Shown here: positions 41,358 to 53,552 of the stretch, in pieces
How positions within the stretch are numbered: the first letter of the stretch is position 1
How the letters are laid out: every line of letters begins with the position of its first letter
Assembly (NCBI RefSeq): GCF_949987535.1
Contig: NW_026646025.1
Location: 868,001-932,000 of the forward strand
Direction of reading: 5' to 3'
DNA from: Balaenoptera acutorostrata
Lineage: Eukaryota; Chordata; Mammalia; Artiodactyla; Balaenopteridae
DNA: 64,000 nt
Notes under the pieces: generated by a model
The model's database searches: none
The model's input: the letters and a program-made list of their open reading frames with translations, nothing else
Told to the model about the DNA's origin: nothing
Translations under genes and position numbers: made by a program

Positions 41358-44300
41358 GTCATCACAATGCTCCATGGCCGTCATCAGCACAATGCTCCAG
41401 AATTCCTGTCATCACAATATTCCATGACCGTGTCATCACAATGCTCCATGGCCCTTGTCATCACAATGCTCCGGAATTCTTCTCATCACATTGTTCCATG
41501 ACCGTGTCATCACAATGCTCCATGGCCCTTTTCAGCACAATGCTCCAGAATTCCTGTCATCACAATGTTCCATGACCGTGTCATCACAATGCTCCATGGC
41601 CCTTGTCATCACAATGCTCCAGAATTCTTGTCATCACGATGTTCCATACCGTGTCATCACAATGCTCCATGGCCATTGTCATCACAATGCTCCAGAATTC
41701 TTGTCATCACAATGATCCATGGCCGTGTCATCACAATGCTCCATGGCCCTTGTCATCATAATTCTCCAGAATTCATGTCATCACAATGTTCCATGACCGT
41801 ATCATCACAATGCTCCATGGCCCTTGTCAGCACAATGCTCCAGAATTCTTCTCATCACAATGTTCCATGACCGTGTCATCACAATGCTCCATGGCCCTTG
41901 TCATCACAATGCTCCAGAATTCTTGTCATCACAATGTTCCATGACCGTATCATCACAATGCTCCATGGCCCTTGTCATCACAATGCTCCAGAATTCTTGT
42001 CATCACAATGTTCCATGGCCCTGTCATCACAATGCTCCATGGCCCTTGTCATCATGATGCTCCTGAATTCTTGTCATTACTATATTCCATGAACGTGTCA
42101 TCACAATGCTCTATGGCGCTTGTCATCAGAATGCTCCAGAATTCTTGTCATCACAATGTTCCATGACCGTGTCATCACAATGCTCCGTCGCCTTTGTCAT
42201 CAGAATGCTCCAGAATTCTTGTCATCACAATGTTCCATGACCATGTCATCACAATGCTCCATGGCCCTTGTCAGCACAATGCTCCAGAATTCCTGTCATC
42301 ACAATGTTCCATGACCGTGTCATCACAATGCTCCATGGCCCTTGTCATCACAATGCTCCAGAATTCTTGTCATCACGATGTTCCATACCGTGTCATCACA
42401 ATGCTCCATGGCCATTGTCATCACAATGCTCCAGAATTCTTGTCATCACAATGATCCATGGCCGTGTCATCACAATGCTCCATGGCCCTTGTCATCATAA
42501 TTCTCCAGAATTCATGTCATCACAATGTTCCATGACCGTATCATCACAATGCTCCATGGCCCTTGTCAGCACAATGCTCCAGAATTCTTCTCATCACAAT
42601 GTTCCATGACCGTGTCATCACAATGCTCCATGGCCCTTGTCATCACAATGCTCCAGAATTCTTGTCATCACAATGTTCCATGACCGTGTCATCACAATGC
42701 TCCATGGCCCTTGTCATCACAATGCTCCAGAATTCTTGTCATCACAATGTTCCATGGCCCTGTCATCACAATGCTCCATGGCCCTTGTCATCATAATGCT
42801 CCTGAATTCTTGTCATTACTATATTCCATGAACGTGTCATCACAATGCTCTATGGCGCTTGTCATCAGAATGCTCCAGAATTCTTGTCATCACAATGTTC
42901 CATGACCGTGTCATCACAATGCTCCGTCGCCTTTGTCATCAGAATGCTCCAGAATTCTTGTCATCACAATGTTCCATGACCATGTCATCACAATGCTCCA
43001 TGGCCCTTGTCAGCACAATGCTCCAGAATTCTTGTCATCACAATGTTCCATGACCGTGTCATCACAATGTTACATGACCCTGGTCATCACAGTTCTCCAT
43101 GACCTTTGTCATCACAATGCTCTATGTCGCTTTTCATCACAATTCTCAATGACCACTTTAATCACTATGCTCGCTGACCATTTTCATCATATTTCTCTAG
43201 TGTCATTACAATACCCCATGGCCCCTTTCTTCACAATGCTCCATGATGCCTGTCATCACAATGCTCCATGGCTTTTGTTATCACAATGCTCCAGGACCAG
43301 TTTCATCACAATTCTCCATCCCTTTTGTCATCATGGTGCACAATGAAACCTTTCATTAAAATGCTCCATGACACTAGTCATCACAATACTCCATGGCCTT
43401 TATCGTCACAATGCTCCCATGCACTTTTCATCACGATGTTCCATGAATACTTTCATCACATTGCTCCATGACCATTGTCATCACAATAGTCCATACCCTT
43501 GTCAACACAATGCTGCATAATCCCTGTCATCACAATTCTCCATGACTGCTGTCATCACAATAATCCAGGACAATTTTCATCACAGTGCTTCATGCCCCCA
43601 GTCATCACAGTGCTCCACGATACCTTTCATCACAATTCCTAGATGATCAATGTCATCACAATGCCCCATGACACTTGTCATCACAATTCGCTATGACCCT
43701 TGTCATCACAATACTCGATGAACCGTGTCATCACAGTGTTCCAGGACACATGTCATCACAATGATCCATGTCTACTTCCATCACAATGCTCCAATACCCC
43801 TGTCATCACAATGCTCCATGGCCCCTGTTATCATATTGCTCCATGATCTCTTTCATCACAATGCTCCATGACCACTGTCATCACCATGCCTCATAACGGC
43901 TCTCATCTCAATGCTCCATGGCCCCTTTCATCACAATGCTCCATGAACCCTGTCATCACAATGTACCCTGCCCTTTTCATCACAAAGCTCCGTGGGCCCT
44001 GTCATCACAATGCTCCATGCCCTTGTCATCAGAATGCTCCAGAACTCTTGTCATCATAATGCTCCATGCCAATGTCATCAAAATGCCCCATGACACTTGT
44101 CATCACAATGCTCCATGGCCTTTGTCATCACAATGTTCCATGGCCCCTGTCATCACAGTGCTCCATGATACCTTTCATCGCAAATCTAGATGACCACTGT
44201 CATCACAATGCCCCATGACAGATGTCATCACAATTCGCCATGGTCCTTGTCATCACAATGCTCCATGAACCGTGTCATCACAAGGTTCCAGGACACTTGT

Positions 44301-44695
44301 CATCACAATGATCCAAGATCACATTCATCACAGTGCTCCATGAACCCTGTCATCTCAATGCTCCAAAGCCTTTGTATTCACAATGCTCCATGGCCCCTGT
44401 AATCATAGTGCTCCATGACCCTTTTCATCACAATGCTCCAAGACCGCTCTCAACACAATGCCCCATGACGCCTGACATCACAAATCTCCATAGCCTCTCT
44501 TACCAAAAAGCTCCATGTTCGCTGTCAGCAGAATGTTCCATGACACTTTTCGTCACAATACTGCATGACCACTGTCATCACAGAGTTCTCTGCCCATATT
44601 ATCGCAATGTTCCTTGTCACCTTTAATCAAAATGCTCCATGCCCTTACATCACAATGCTCCAGAAATCTTTTTCATCGCAATGTTCCTTGACTGT
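41358..44695 (+). repeat. HOR 16 (3,338 bp; 22 added trimers)
   Basis: The subarray is at 41358-43070 and the backbone at 43071-44695. It is the long form. Its position corresponds to HOR 11 at offset 14,842 bp, but the proximal backbone has the H haplotype where HOR 11 has K, so this stretch is mosaic. Private changes include CATCATGATGCTCC near 42050 and CATCAGAATGCTCC near 44028. Confidence 0.93.
41533..43010 (+). repeat. 739-bp tandem duplication in subarray 16
   Basis: The two copies are 41533-42271 and 42272-43010. The first copy has private GACCGTATC and CATCATGATG variants. Confidence 0.88.
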
Positions 44696-47600
44696 GTCAT
44701 CACAATGCTCCATGGCCGTCATCAGCACAATGCTCCAGAATTCCTGTCATCACAATATTCCATGACCGTGTCATCACAATGCTCCATGGCCCTTGTCATC
44801 ACAATGCTCCGGAATTCTTCTCATCACATTGTTCCATGACCGTGTCATCACAATGCTCCATGGCCCTTTTCAGCACAATGCTCCAGAATTCCTGTCATCA
44901 CAATGTTCCATGACCGTGTCATCACAATGCTCCATGGCCCTTGTCATCACAATGCTCCAGAATTCTTGTCATCACGATGTTCCATACCGTGTCATCACAA
45001 TGCTCCATGGCCATTGTCATCACAATGCTCCAGAATTCTTGTCATCACAATGATCCATGGCCGTGTCATCACAATGCTCCATGGCCCTTGTCATCATAAT
45101 TCTCCAGAATTCATGTCATCACAATGTTCCATGACCGTATCATCACAATGCTCCATGGCCCTTGTCAGCACAATGCTCCAGAATTCTTCTCATCACAATG
45201 TTCCATGACCGTGTCATCACAATGCTCCATGGCCCTTGTCATCACAATGCTCCAGAATTCTTGTCATCACAATGTTCCATGACCGTGTCATCACAATGCT
45301 CCATGGCCCTTGTCATCACAATGCTCCAGAATTCTTGTCATCACAATGTTCCATGGCCCTGTCATCACAATGCTCCATGGCCCTTGTCATCATAATGCTC
45401 CTGAATTCTTGTCATTACTATATTCCATGAACGTGTCATCACAATGCTCTATGGCGCTTGTCCTCAGAATGCTCCAGAATTCTTGTCATCACAATGTTCC
45501 ATGACCGTGTCATCACAATGCTCCGTCGCCTTTGTCATCAGAATGCTCCAGAATTCTTGTCATCACAATGTTCCATGACCATGTCATCACAATGCTCCAT
45601 GGCCCTTGTCAGCACAATGCTCCAGAATTCCTGTCATCACAATGTTCCATGACCGTGTCATCACAATGTTCCATGGCCCTTGTCATCACAATGCTCCAGA
45701 ATTCTTGTCATCACGATGTTCCATACCGTGTCATCACAATGCTCCATGGCCATTGTCATCACAATGCTCCAGAATTCTTGTCATCACAATGATCCATGGC
45801 CGTGTCATCACAATGCTCCATGGCCCTTGTCATCATAATTCTCCAGAATTCATGTCATCACAATGTTCCATGACCGTATCATCACAATGCTCCATGGCCC
45901 TTGTCAGCACAATGCTCCAGAATTCTTCTCATCACAATGTTCCATGACCGTGTCATCACAATGCTCCATGGCCCTTGTCATCACAATGCTCCAGAATTCT
46001 TGTCATCACAATGTTCCATGACCGTGTCATCACAATGCTCCATGGCCCTTGTCATCACAATGCTCCAGAATTCTTGTCATCACAATGTTCCATGGCCCTG
46101 TCATCACAATGCTCCATGGCCCTTGTCATCATAATGCTCCTGAATTCTTGTCATTACTATATTCCATGAACGTGTCATCACAATGCTCTATGGCGCTTGT
46201 CATCAGAATGCTCCAGAATTCTTGTCATCACAATGTTCCATGACCGTGTCATCACAATGCTCCGTCGCCTTTGTCATCAGAATGCTCCAGAATTCTTGTC
46301 ATCACAATGTTCCATGACCATGTCATCACAATGCTCCATGGCCCTTGTCAGCACAATGCTCCAGAATTCTTGTCATCACAATGTTCCATGACCGTGTCAT
46401 CACAATGTTACATGACCCTGGTCATCACAGTTCTCCATGACCTTTGTCATCACAATGCTCTATGTCGCTTTTCATCACAATTCTCAATGACCACTTTAAT
46501 CACTATGCTCGCTGACCATTTTCATCATATTTCTCTAGTGTCATTACAATACCCCATGGCCCCTTTCTTCACAATGCTCCATGATGCCTGTCATCACAAT
46601 GCTCCATGGCTTTTGTTATCACAATGCTCCAGGACCAGTTTCATCACAATTCTCCATTCCCTTTGTCATCATGGTGCACAATGAAACCTTTCATTAAAAT
46701 GCTCCATGACACTAGTCATCACAATACTCCATGGCCTTTATCGTCACAATGCTCCAAGGCACTTTTCATCACGATGTTCCATGAATACTTTCATCACATT
46801 GCTCCATGACCATTGTCATCACAATAGTCCATACCCTTGTCAACACAATGCTGCATAATCCCTGTCATCACAATTCTCCATGACTGCTGTCATCACAATA
46901 ATCCAGGACAATTTTCATCACAGTGCTTCATGCCCCAAGTCATCACAGTGCTCCACGATACCTTTCATCACAATTCCTAGATGATCAATGTCATCACAAT
47001 GCCCCATGACACTTGTCATCACAATTCGCTATGACCCTTGTCATCACAATACTCGATGAACCGTGTCATCACAGTGTTCCAGGACACATGTCATCACAAT
47101 GATCCATGTCTACTTCCATCACAATGCTGCAATACCCCTGTCATCACAATGCTCCATGGCCCCTGTTATCATATTGCTCCATGATCTCTTTCATCACAAT
47201 GCTCCATGACCACTGTCATCACCATGCCTCATAACGGCTCTCATCTCAATGCTCCATGGCCCCTTTCATCACAATGCTCCATGAACCCTGTCATCACAAT
47301 GTACCCTGCCCTTTTCATCACAAAGCTCCGTGGGCCCTGTCATCACAATGCTCCATGCCCTTGTCATCAAAATGCTCCAGAACTCTTGTCATCATAATGC
47401 TCCATGCCAATGTCATCAAAATGCCCCATGACACTTGTCATCACAATGCTCCATGGCCTTTGTCATCACAATGTTCCATGGCCCCTGTCATCACAGTGCT
47501 CCATGATACCTTTCATCGCAAATCTAGATGACCACTGTCATCACAATGCCCCATGACAGATGTCATCACAATTCGCCATGGTCCTTGTCATCACAATGCT

Positions 47601-48033
47601 CCATGAACCGTGTCATCACAAGGTTCCAGGACACTTGTCATCACAATGATCCAAGATCACATTCATCACAGTGCTCCATGAACCCTGTCATCTCAATGCT
47701 CCAAAGCCTTTGTATTCACAATGCTCCATGGCCCCTGTAATCATAGTGCTCCATGACCCTTTTCATCACAATGCTCCAAGACCGCTCTCAACACAATGCC
47801 CCATGACGCCTGACATCACAAATCTCCATAGCCTCTCTTACCAAAAAGCTCCATGTTCGCTGTCAGCAGAATGTTCCATGACACTTTTCGTCACAATACT
47901 GCATGACCACTGTCATCACAGAGTTCTCTGCCCATATTATCGCAATGTTCCTTGTCACCTTTAATCAAAATGCTCCATGCCCTTTCATCACAATGCTCCA
48001 GAAATCTTTTTCATCGCAATGTTCCTTGACTGT
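44696..48033 (+). repeat. HOR 17 (3,338 bp; 22 added trimers)
   Basis: The subarray is at 44696-46408 and the backbone at 46409-48033. It is the long form, with GTCCTCAGAATG at 45461 matching HOR 12. The backbone has the K haplotype and CTCCATTCCC, as in HORs 11-13, but it lacks the CATGCCCCATAACGG and GTAATCACAGTG variants of HOR 12. Confidence 0.93.
44871..46348 (+). repeat. 739-bp tandem duplication in subarray 17
   Basis: The two copies are 44871-45609 and 45610-46348. As in HOR 12, the GTCCTCAG variant is in the first copy only. The second copy has a private CAATGTTCCATGGCCC near 45666. Confidence 0.88.
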
Positions 48034-50706
48034 GTCATCACAATGCTCCATGGCCGTCATCAGCACAATGCTCCAGAATTCTTGTCATCACAATGTTCCA
48101 TGACCGTGTCATCACAATGCTCCATGGCCCTTGTCATCACAATGCTCCGGAAATCTTCTCATCACATTGTTCCATGACCGTGTCATCACAATGCTCCATG
48201 GCCCTTTTCAGCACAATGCTCCAGAATTCCTGTCATCACAATGTTCCATGACCGTGTCATCACAATGCTCCAAGGCCCTTGTCATCACAATGCTCCAGAA
48301 TTCTTGTCATCACGATGTTCCATACCGTGTCATCACAATGCTCCATGGCCATTGTCATCACAATGCTCCAGAATTCTTGTCATCACAATGTTCCATGACC
48401 ATGTCATCACAATGCTCCATGGCCCTTGTCATCACAATGCTCCAGAATTCTTGTCATCACAATGTTCCATGACCGTGTCATCACTATGCTCCATGGCCCT
48501 TGTCATCACAATGCTCCAGAATTCTTGTCATCACAATGTTCCATGGCCCTGTCATCACAATGCTCCATGGCACTTGTCATCATAATGCTCCAGAATTCTT
48601 GTCATCACAATGTTCCATGACCGTGTCATCACAATGCTCCATGGCCCTTGTCAGCACAATGCTCCAGAATTCTTGTCATCACAATGTTCCATGGCCGTGT
48701 CATCACAATTCTCCATGGCCCTTGTCATGACAATGCTCCAGAATTCTTCTCATCATAATGTTCCATGACCGCGTCATCACAATGCTCCATGGCCATTGTT
48801 ATCACAATGCTCCAGATTTCTTCTCATCACAATGTTCCATGGCCGTGTCATCACAATGCTCCATGGCCCTTGTCATCATAATGCTCCTGAATTCTTGTCA
48901 TTACTATATTCCATGAACGTGTCATCACAATGCTCTATGGCGTTTGTCATCAGAATGCTCCAGAATTCTTGTCATCACAATGTTCCATGACCGTGTCATC
49001 ACAATGCTCCATGGCCCTTGTCAGCACAATGCTCCAGAATTCTTGTCATCACAATGTTCCATGACCGTGTCATCACAATGTTACATGACCCTGGTCATCA
49101 CAGTTCTCCATGACCTTTGTCATCACAATGCTCTATGTCGCTTTTCATCACAATTCTCAATGACCACTTTAGTCACTATGCTCGCTGACCATTTTCATCA
49201 TATTTCTCTAGTGTCATTACAATACCCCATGGCCCCTTTCTTCACAATGCTCCATGATGCCTGTCATCACAATGCTCCATGGCTTTTGTTATCACAATGC
49301 TCCAGGACCAGTTTCATCACAATTCTCCATCCCCTTTGTCATCATGGTGCACAATGAAACCTTTCATTAAAATGCTCCATGACACTAGTCATCACAATAC
49401 TCCATGGCCTTTATCGTCACAATGCTCCAAGGCACTTTTCATCACGATGTTCCATGAATACTTTCATCACATTGCTCCATGACCATTGTCATCACAATAG
49501 TCCATACCCTTGTCAACACAATGCTGCATAATCCCTGTCATCACAATTCTCCATGACTGCTGTCATCACAATAATCCAGGACAATTTTCATCACAGTGCT
49601 TCATGCCCCAAGTCATCACAGTGCTCCACGATACCTTTCATCACAATTCCTAGATGATCAATGTCATCACAATGCCCCATGACACTTGTCATCACAATTC
49701 GCTATGACCCTTGTCATCACAATACTCGATGAACCGTGTCATCACAGTGTTCCAGGACACATGTCATCACAATGATCCATGTCTACTTCCATCACAATGC
49801 TGCAATACCCCTGTCATCACAATGCTCCATGGCCCCTGTTATCATATTGCTCCATGATCTCTTTCATCACAATGCTCCATGACCACTGTCATCACCATGC
49901 CTCATAACGGCTCTCATCTCAATGCTCCATGGCCCCTTTCATCACAATGCTCCATGAACCCTGTCATCACAATGTACCATGCCCTTTTCATCACAAAGCT
50001 CCGTGGGCCCTGTCATCACAATGCTCCATGCCCTAGTCATCAAAATGCTCCAGAACTCTTGTCATCATAATGCTCCATGCCAATGTCATCAAAATGCCCC
50101 ATGACACTTGTCATCACAATGCTCCATGGCCTTTGTCATCACAATGTTCCATGGCCCCTGTCATCACAGTGCTCCATGATACCTTTCATCGCAAATCTAG
50201 ATGACCACTGTCATCACAATGCCCCATGACAGATGTCATCACAATTCGCCATGGTCCTTGTCATCACAATGCTCCATGAACCGTGTCATCACAAGGTTCC
50301 AGGACACTTGTCATCACAATGATCCAAGATCACATTCATCACAGTGCTCCATGAACCCTGTCATCTCAATGCTCCAAAGCCTTTGTATTCACAATGCTCC
50401 ATGGCCCCTGTAATCATAGTGCTCCATGACCCTTTTCATCACAATGCTCCAAGACCGCTCTCAACACAATGCCCCATGACGCCTGACATCACAAATCTCC
50501 ATAGCCTCTCTTACCAAAAAGCTCCATGTTCACTGTCAACAGAATGTTCCATGACACTTTTCGTCACAATACTGCAAGACCACTGTCATCACAGAGTTCT
50601 CTGCCCATATCATCACAATGTTCCTTGTCACCTTTAATCACAATGCTCCATGCCCTTTCATCACAATGCTCCAGAAATCTTTTTCATCGCAATGTTCCTT
50701 GACTGT
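48034..50706 (+). repeat. HOR 18 (2,673 bp; 13 added trimers)
   Basis: The subarray is at 48034-49081 and the backbone at 49082-50706. It has one 23-bp monomer. Two units have lost the GAATTC palindrome (GGAAATCTTC near 48149, CAGATTTCTTC near 48813). The distal backbone has CTGCAAGACCAC, CATATCATCAC and TTTAATCACAATG, a set shared only with HOR 21. The backbone has the K haplotype. Confidence 0.92.
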
Positions 50707-53552
50707 GTCATCACAATGCTCCATGGCCGTCATCAGCACAATGCTCCAGAATTCCTGTCATCACAATATTCCATGACCGTGTCATCACAATGCTCCATGG
50801 CCCTTGTCATCACAATGCTCCGGAATTCTTCTCATCACATTGTTCCATGACCGTGTCATCACAATGCTCCATGGCCCTTTTCAGCACAATGCTCCAGAAT
50901 TCCTGTCATCACAATGTTCCATGACCGTGTCATCACAATGCTCCATGGCCCTTGTCATTACAATGCTCCAGAATTCTTGTCATCACGATGTTCCATACCG
51001 TGTCATCACAATGCTCCATGGCCATTGTCATCACAATGCTCCAGAATTCTTGTCATCACAATGATCCATGGCCGTGTCATCACAATGCTCCATGGCCCTT
51101 GTCATCATAATTCTCCAGAATTCATGTCATCACAATGTTCCATGACTGTATCATAACAATGCTCCATGGCCCTTGTCAGCACAATGCTCCAGAATTCTTC
51201 TCATCACAATGTTCCATGACCGTGTCATCACAATGCTCCATGGCCCTTGTCATCACAATGCTCCAGAATTCTTGTCATCACAATGTTCCATGACCGTGTC
51301 ATCACAATGCTCCATGGCCCTTGTCATCACAATGCTCCAGAATTCTTGTCATCACAATGTTCCATGGCCCTGTCATCACAATGCTCCATGGCCCTTGTCA
51401 TCATAATGCTCCAGAATTCTTGTCATCACAATGTTCCATGACCGTGTCATCACAATGCTCCATGGCCCTTGTCAGCACAATGCTCCAGAATTCTTGTCAT
51501 CACAATGTTCCATGGCCGTGTCATCACAATGCTCCATGGCCCTTGTCATGACAATGCTCCAGAATTCTTCTCATCATAATGATCCATGACCGTGTCATCA
51601 CAATGCTCCATGGCCATTGTCATCACAATGCTCCAGAATTCTTCTCATCACAATGTTCCATGGCCGTGTCATCAAAATGCTCCATGGCCCTTGTCATCAT
51701 AATGCTCCTGAATTCTTGTCATTACTATATTCCATGAACGTGTCATCACAATGCTCTATGGCGCTTGTCATCAGAATGCTCCAGAATTCTTGTCATCACA
51801 ATGTTCCATGACCGTGTCATCACAATGCTCCGTCGCCTTTGTCATCAGAATGCTCCAGAATTCTTGTCATCACAATGTTCCATGACAATGTCATCACAAT
51901 GCTCCATGGCCCTTGTCAGCACAATGCTCCAGAATTCTTGTCATCACAATGTTCCATGACCGTGTCATCACAATGTTACATGACCCTGGTCATCACAGTT
52001 CTCCATGACCTTTGTCATCACAATGCTCTATGTTGCTTTTCATCACAATTCTCAATGACCACTTTAATCACTATGCTCGCTGACCATTTTCATCATATTT
52101 CTCTAGTGTCATTACAATACCCCATGGCCCCTTTCTTCACAATGCTCCATGATGCCTGTCATCACAATGCTCCATGGCTTTTGTTATCACAATGCTCCAG
52201 GACCAGTTTCATCACAATTCTCCATCCCCTTTGTCATCATGGTGCACAATGAAACCTTTCATTAAAATGCTCCATGACACTAGTCATCAGAATACTCCAT
52301 GGCCTTTATCGTCACAATGTTCCCATGCACTTTTCATCACGATGTTCCATGAATACTTTCATCACATTGCTCCATGACCAATGTCATCACAATAGTCCAT
52401 ACCCTTGTCAACACAATGCTGCATAATCCCTGTCATCACAATTCTCCATGACTGCTGTCATCACAATAATCCAGGACAATTTTCATCACAGTGCTTCATG
52501 CCCCAAGTCATCACAGTGCTCCACGATACCTTTCATCACAATTCCTAGATGATCAATGTCATCACAATGCCCCATGACACTTGTCATCACAATTCGCTAT
52601 GACCCTTGTCATCACAATACTCGATGAACCGTGTCATCACAGTGTTCCAGGACACATGTCATCACAATGATCCATGTCTACTTCCATCACAATGCTCCAA
52701 TACCCCTGTCATCACAATGCTCCATGGCCCCTGTTATCATATTGCTCCATGATCTCTTTCATCACAATGCTCCATGACCACTGTCATCACCATGCCTCAT
52801 AACGGCTCTCATCTCAATGCTCCATGGCCCCTTTCATCACAATGCTCCATGAACCCTGTCATCACAATGTACCCTGCCCTTTTCATCACAAAGCTCCGTG
52901 GGCCCTGTCATCACAATGCTCCATGCCGTTGTCATCAAAATGCTCCAGAACTCTTGTCATCATAATGCTCCATGCCAATGTCATCAAAATGCCCCCATGG
53001 CCCCTGTCATCACAGTGCTCCATGATACCTTTCATCGCAAATCTAGATGACCACTGTCATCACAATGCCCCATGACAGATGTCATCACAATTCGCCATGG
53101 TCCTTGTCATCACAATGCTCCATGAACCGTGTCATCACAAGGTTCCAGGACACTTGTCATCACAATGATCCAAGATCACATTCATCACAGTGCTCCATGA
53201 ACCCTGTCATCTCAATGCTCCAAAGCCTTTGTATTCACAATGCTCCATGGCCCCTGTAATCATAGTGCTCCATGACCCTTTTCATCACAATGCTCCAAGA
53301 CCGCTCTCAACACAATGCCCCATGACGCCTGACATCACAAATCTCCATAGCATCTCTTACCAAAAAGCTCCATGTTCGCTGTCAGCAGAATGTTCCATGA
53401 CACTTTTCGTCACAATACTGCATGACCACTGTCATCACAGAGTTCTCTGCCCATATTATCGCAATGTTCCTTGTCACCTTTAATCAAAATGCTCCATGCC
53501 CTTACATCACAATGCTCCAGAAATCTTTTTCATCGCAATGTTCCTTGACTGT
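50707..53552 (+). repeat. HOR 19 (2,846 bp; 16 added trimers, 49-bp backbone deletion)
   Basis: The subarray is at 50707-51976 and the backbone at 51977-53552. The backbone is 49 bp short: two monomers (25+24) are missing at 52995/52996. The haplotype is recombinant: CCCATGCAC (H) with CCCCAAGTC (K) and CTCCAATA (H). Confidence 0.92.
52991..53000 (+). other. Junction of a two-monomer (49-bp) deletion
   Basis: Compared with the matching backbone position in HOR 18 (50091-50160), the sequence passes from AAAATGCCCC straight to CATGGCCCC. This removes exactly 49 bp. CCATG occurs near both ends of the lost segment, consistent with slippage or recombination between neighbouring monomers. No other backbone in the window has this deletion. 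Confidence 0.9.

Larger units (their letters stand above)
39733..48033 (+). repeat. Segment repeated 14,842 bp upstream (copy 2)
   Basis: This spans backbone 15 to backbone 17 and is the partner of 24891-33191. The HOR lengths 3338 and 3338 follow a HOR of the same family in both segments. Shared private variants support common origin for backbones 10/15 and subarrays 12/17. Confidence 0.65.
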
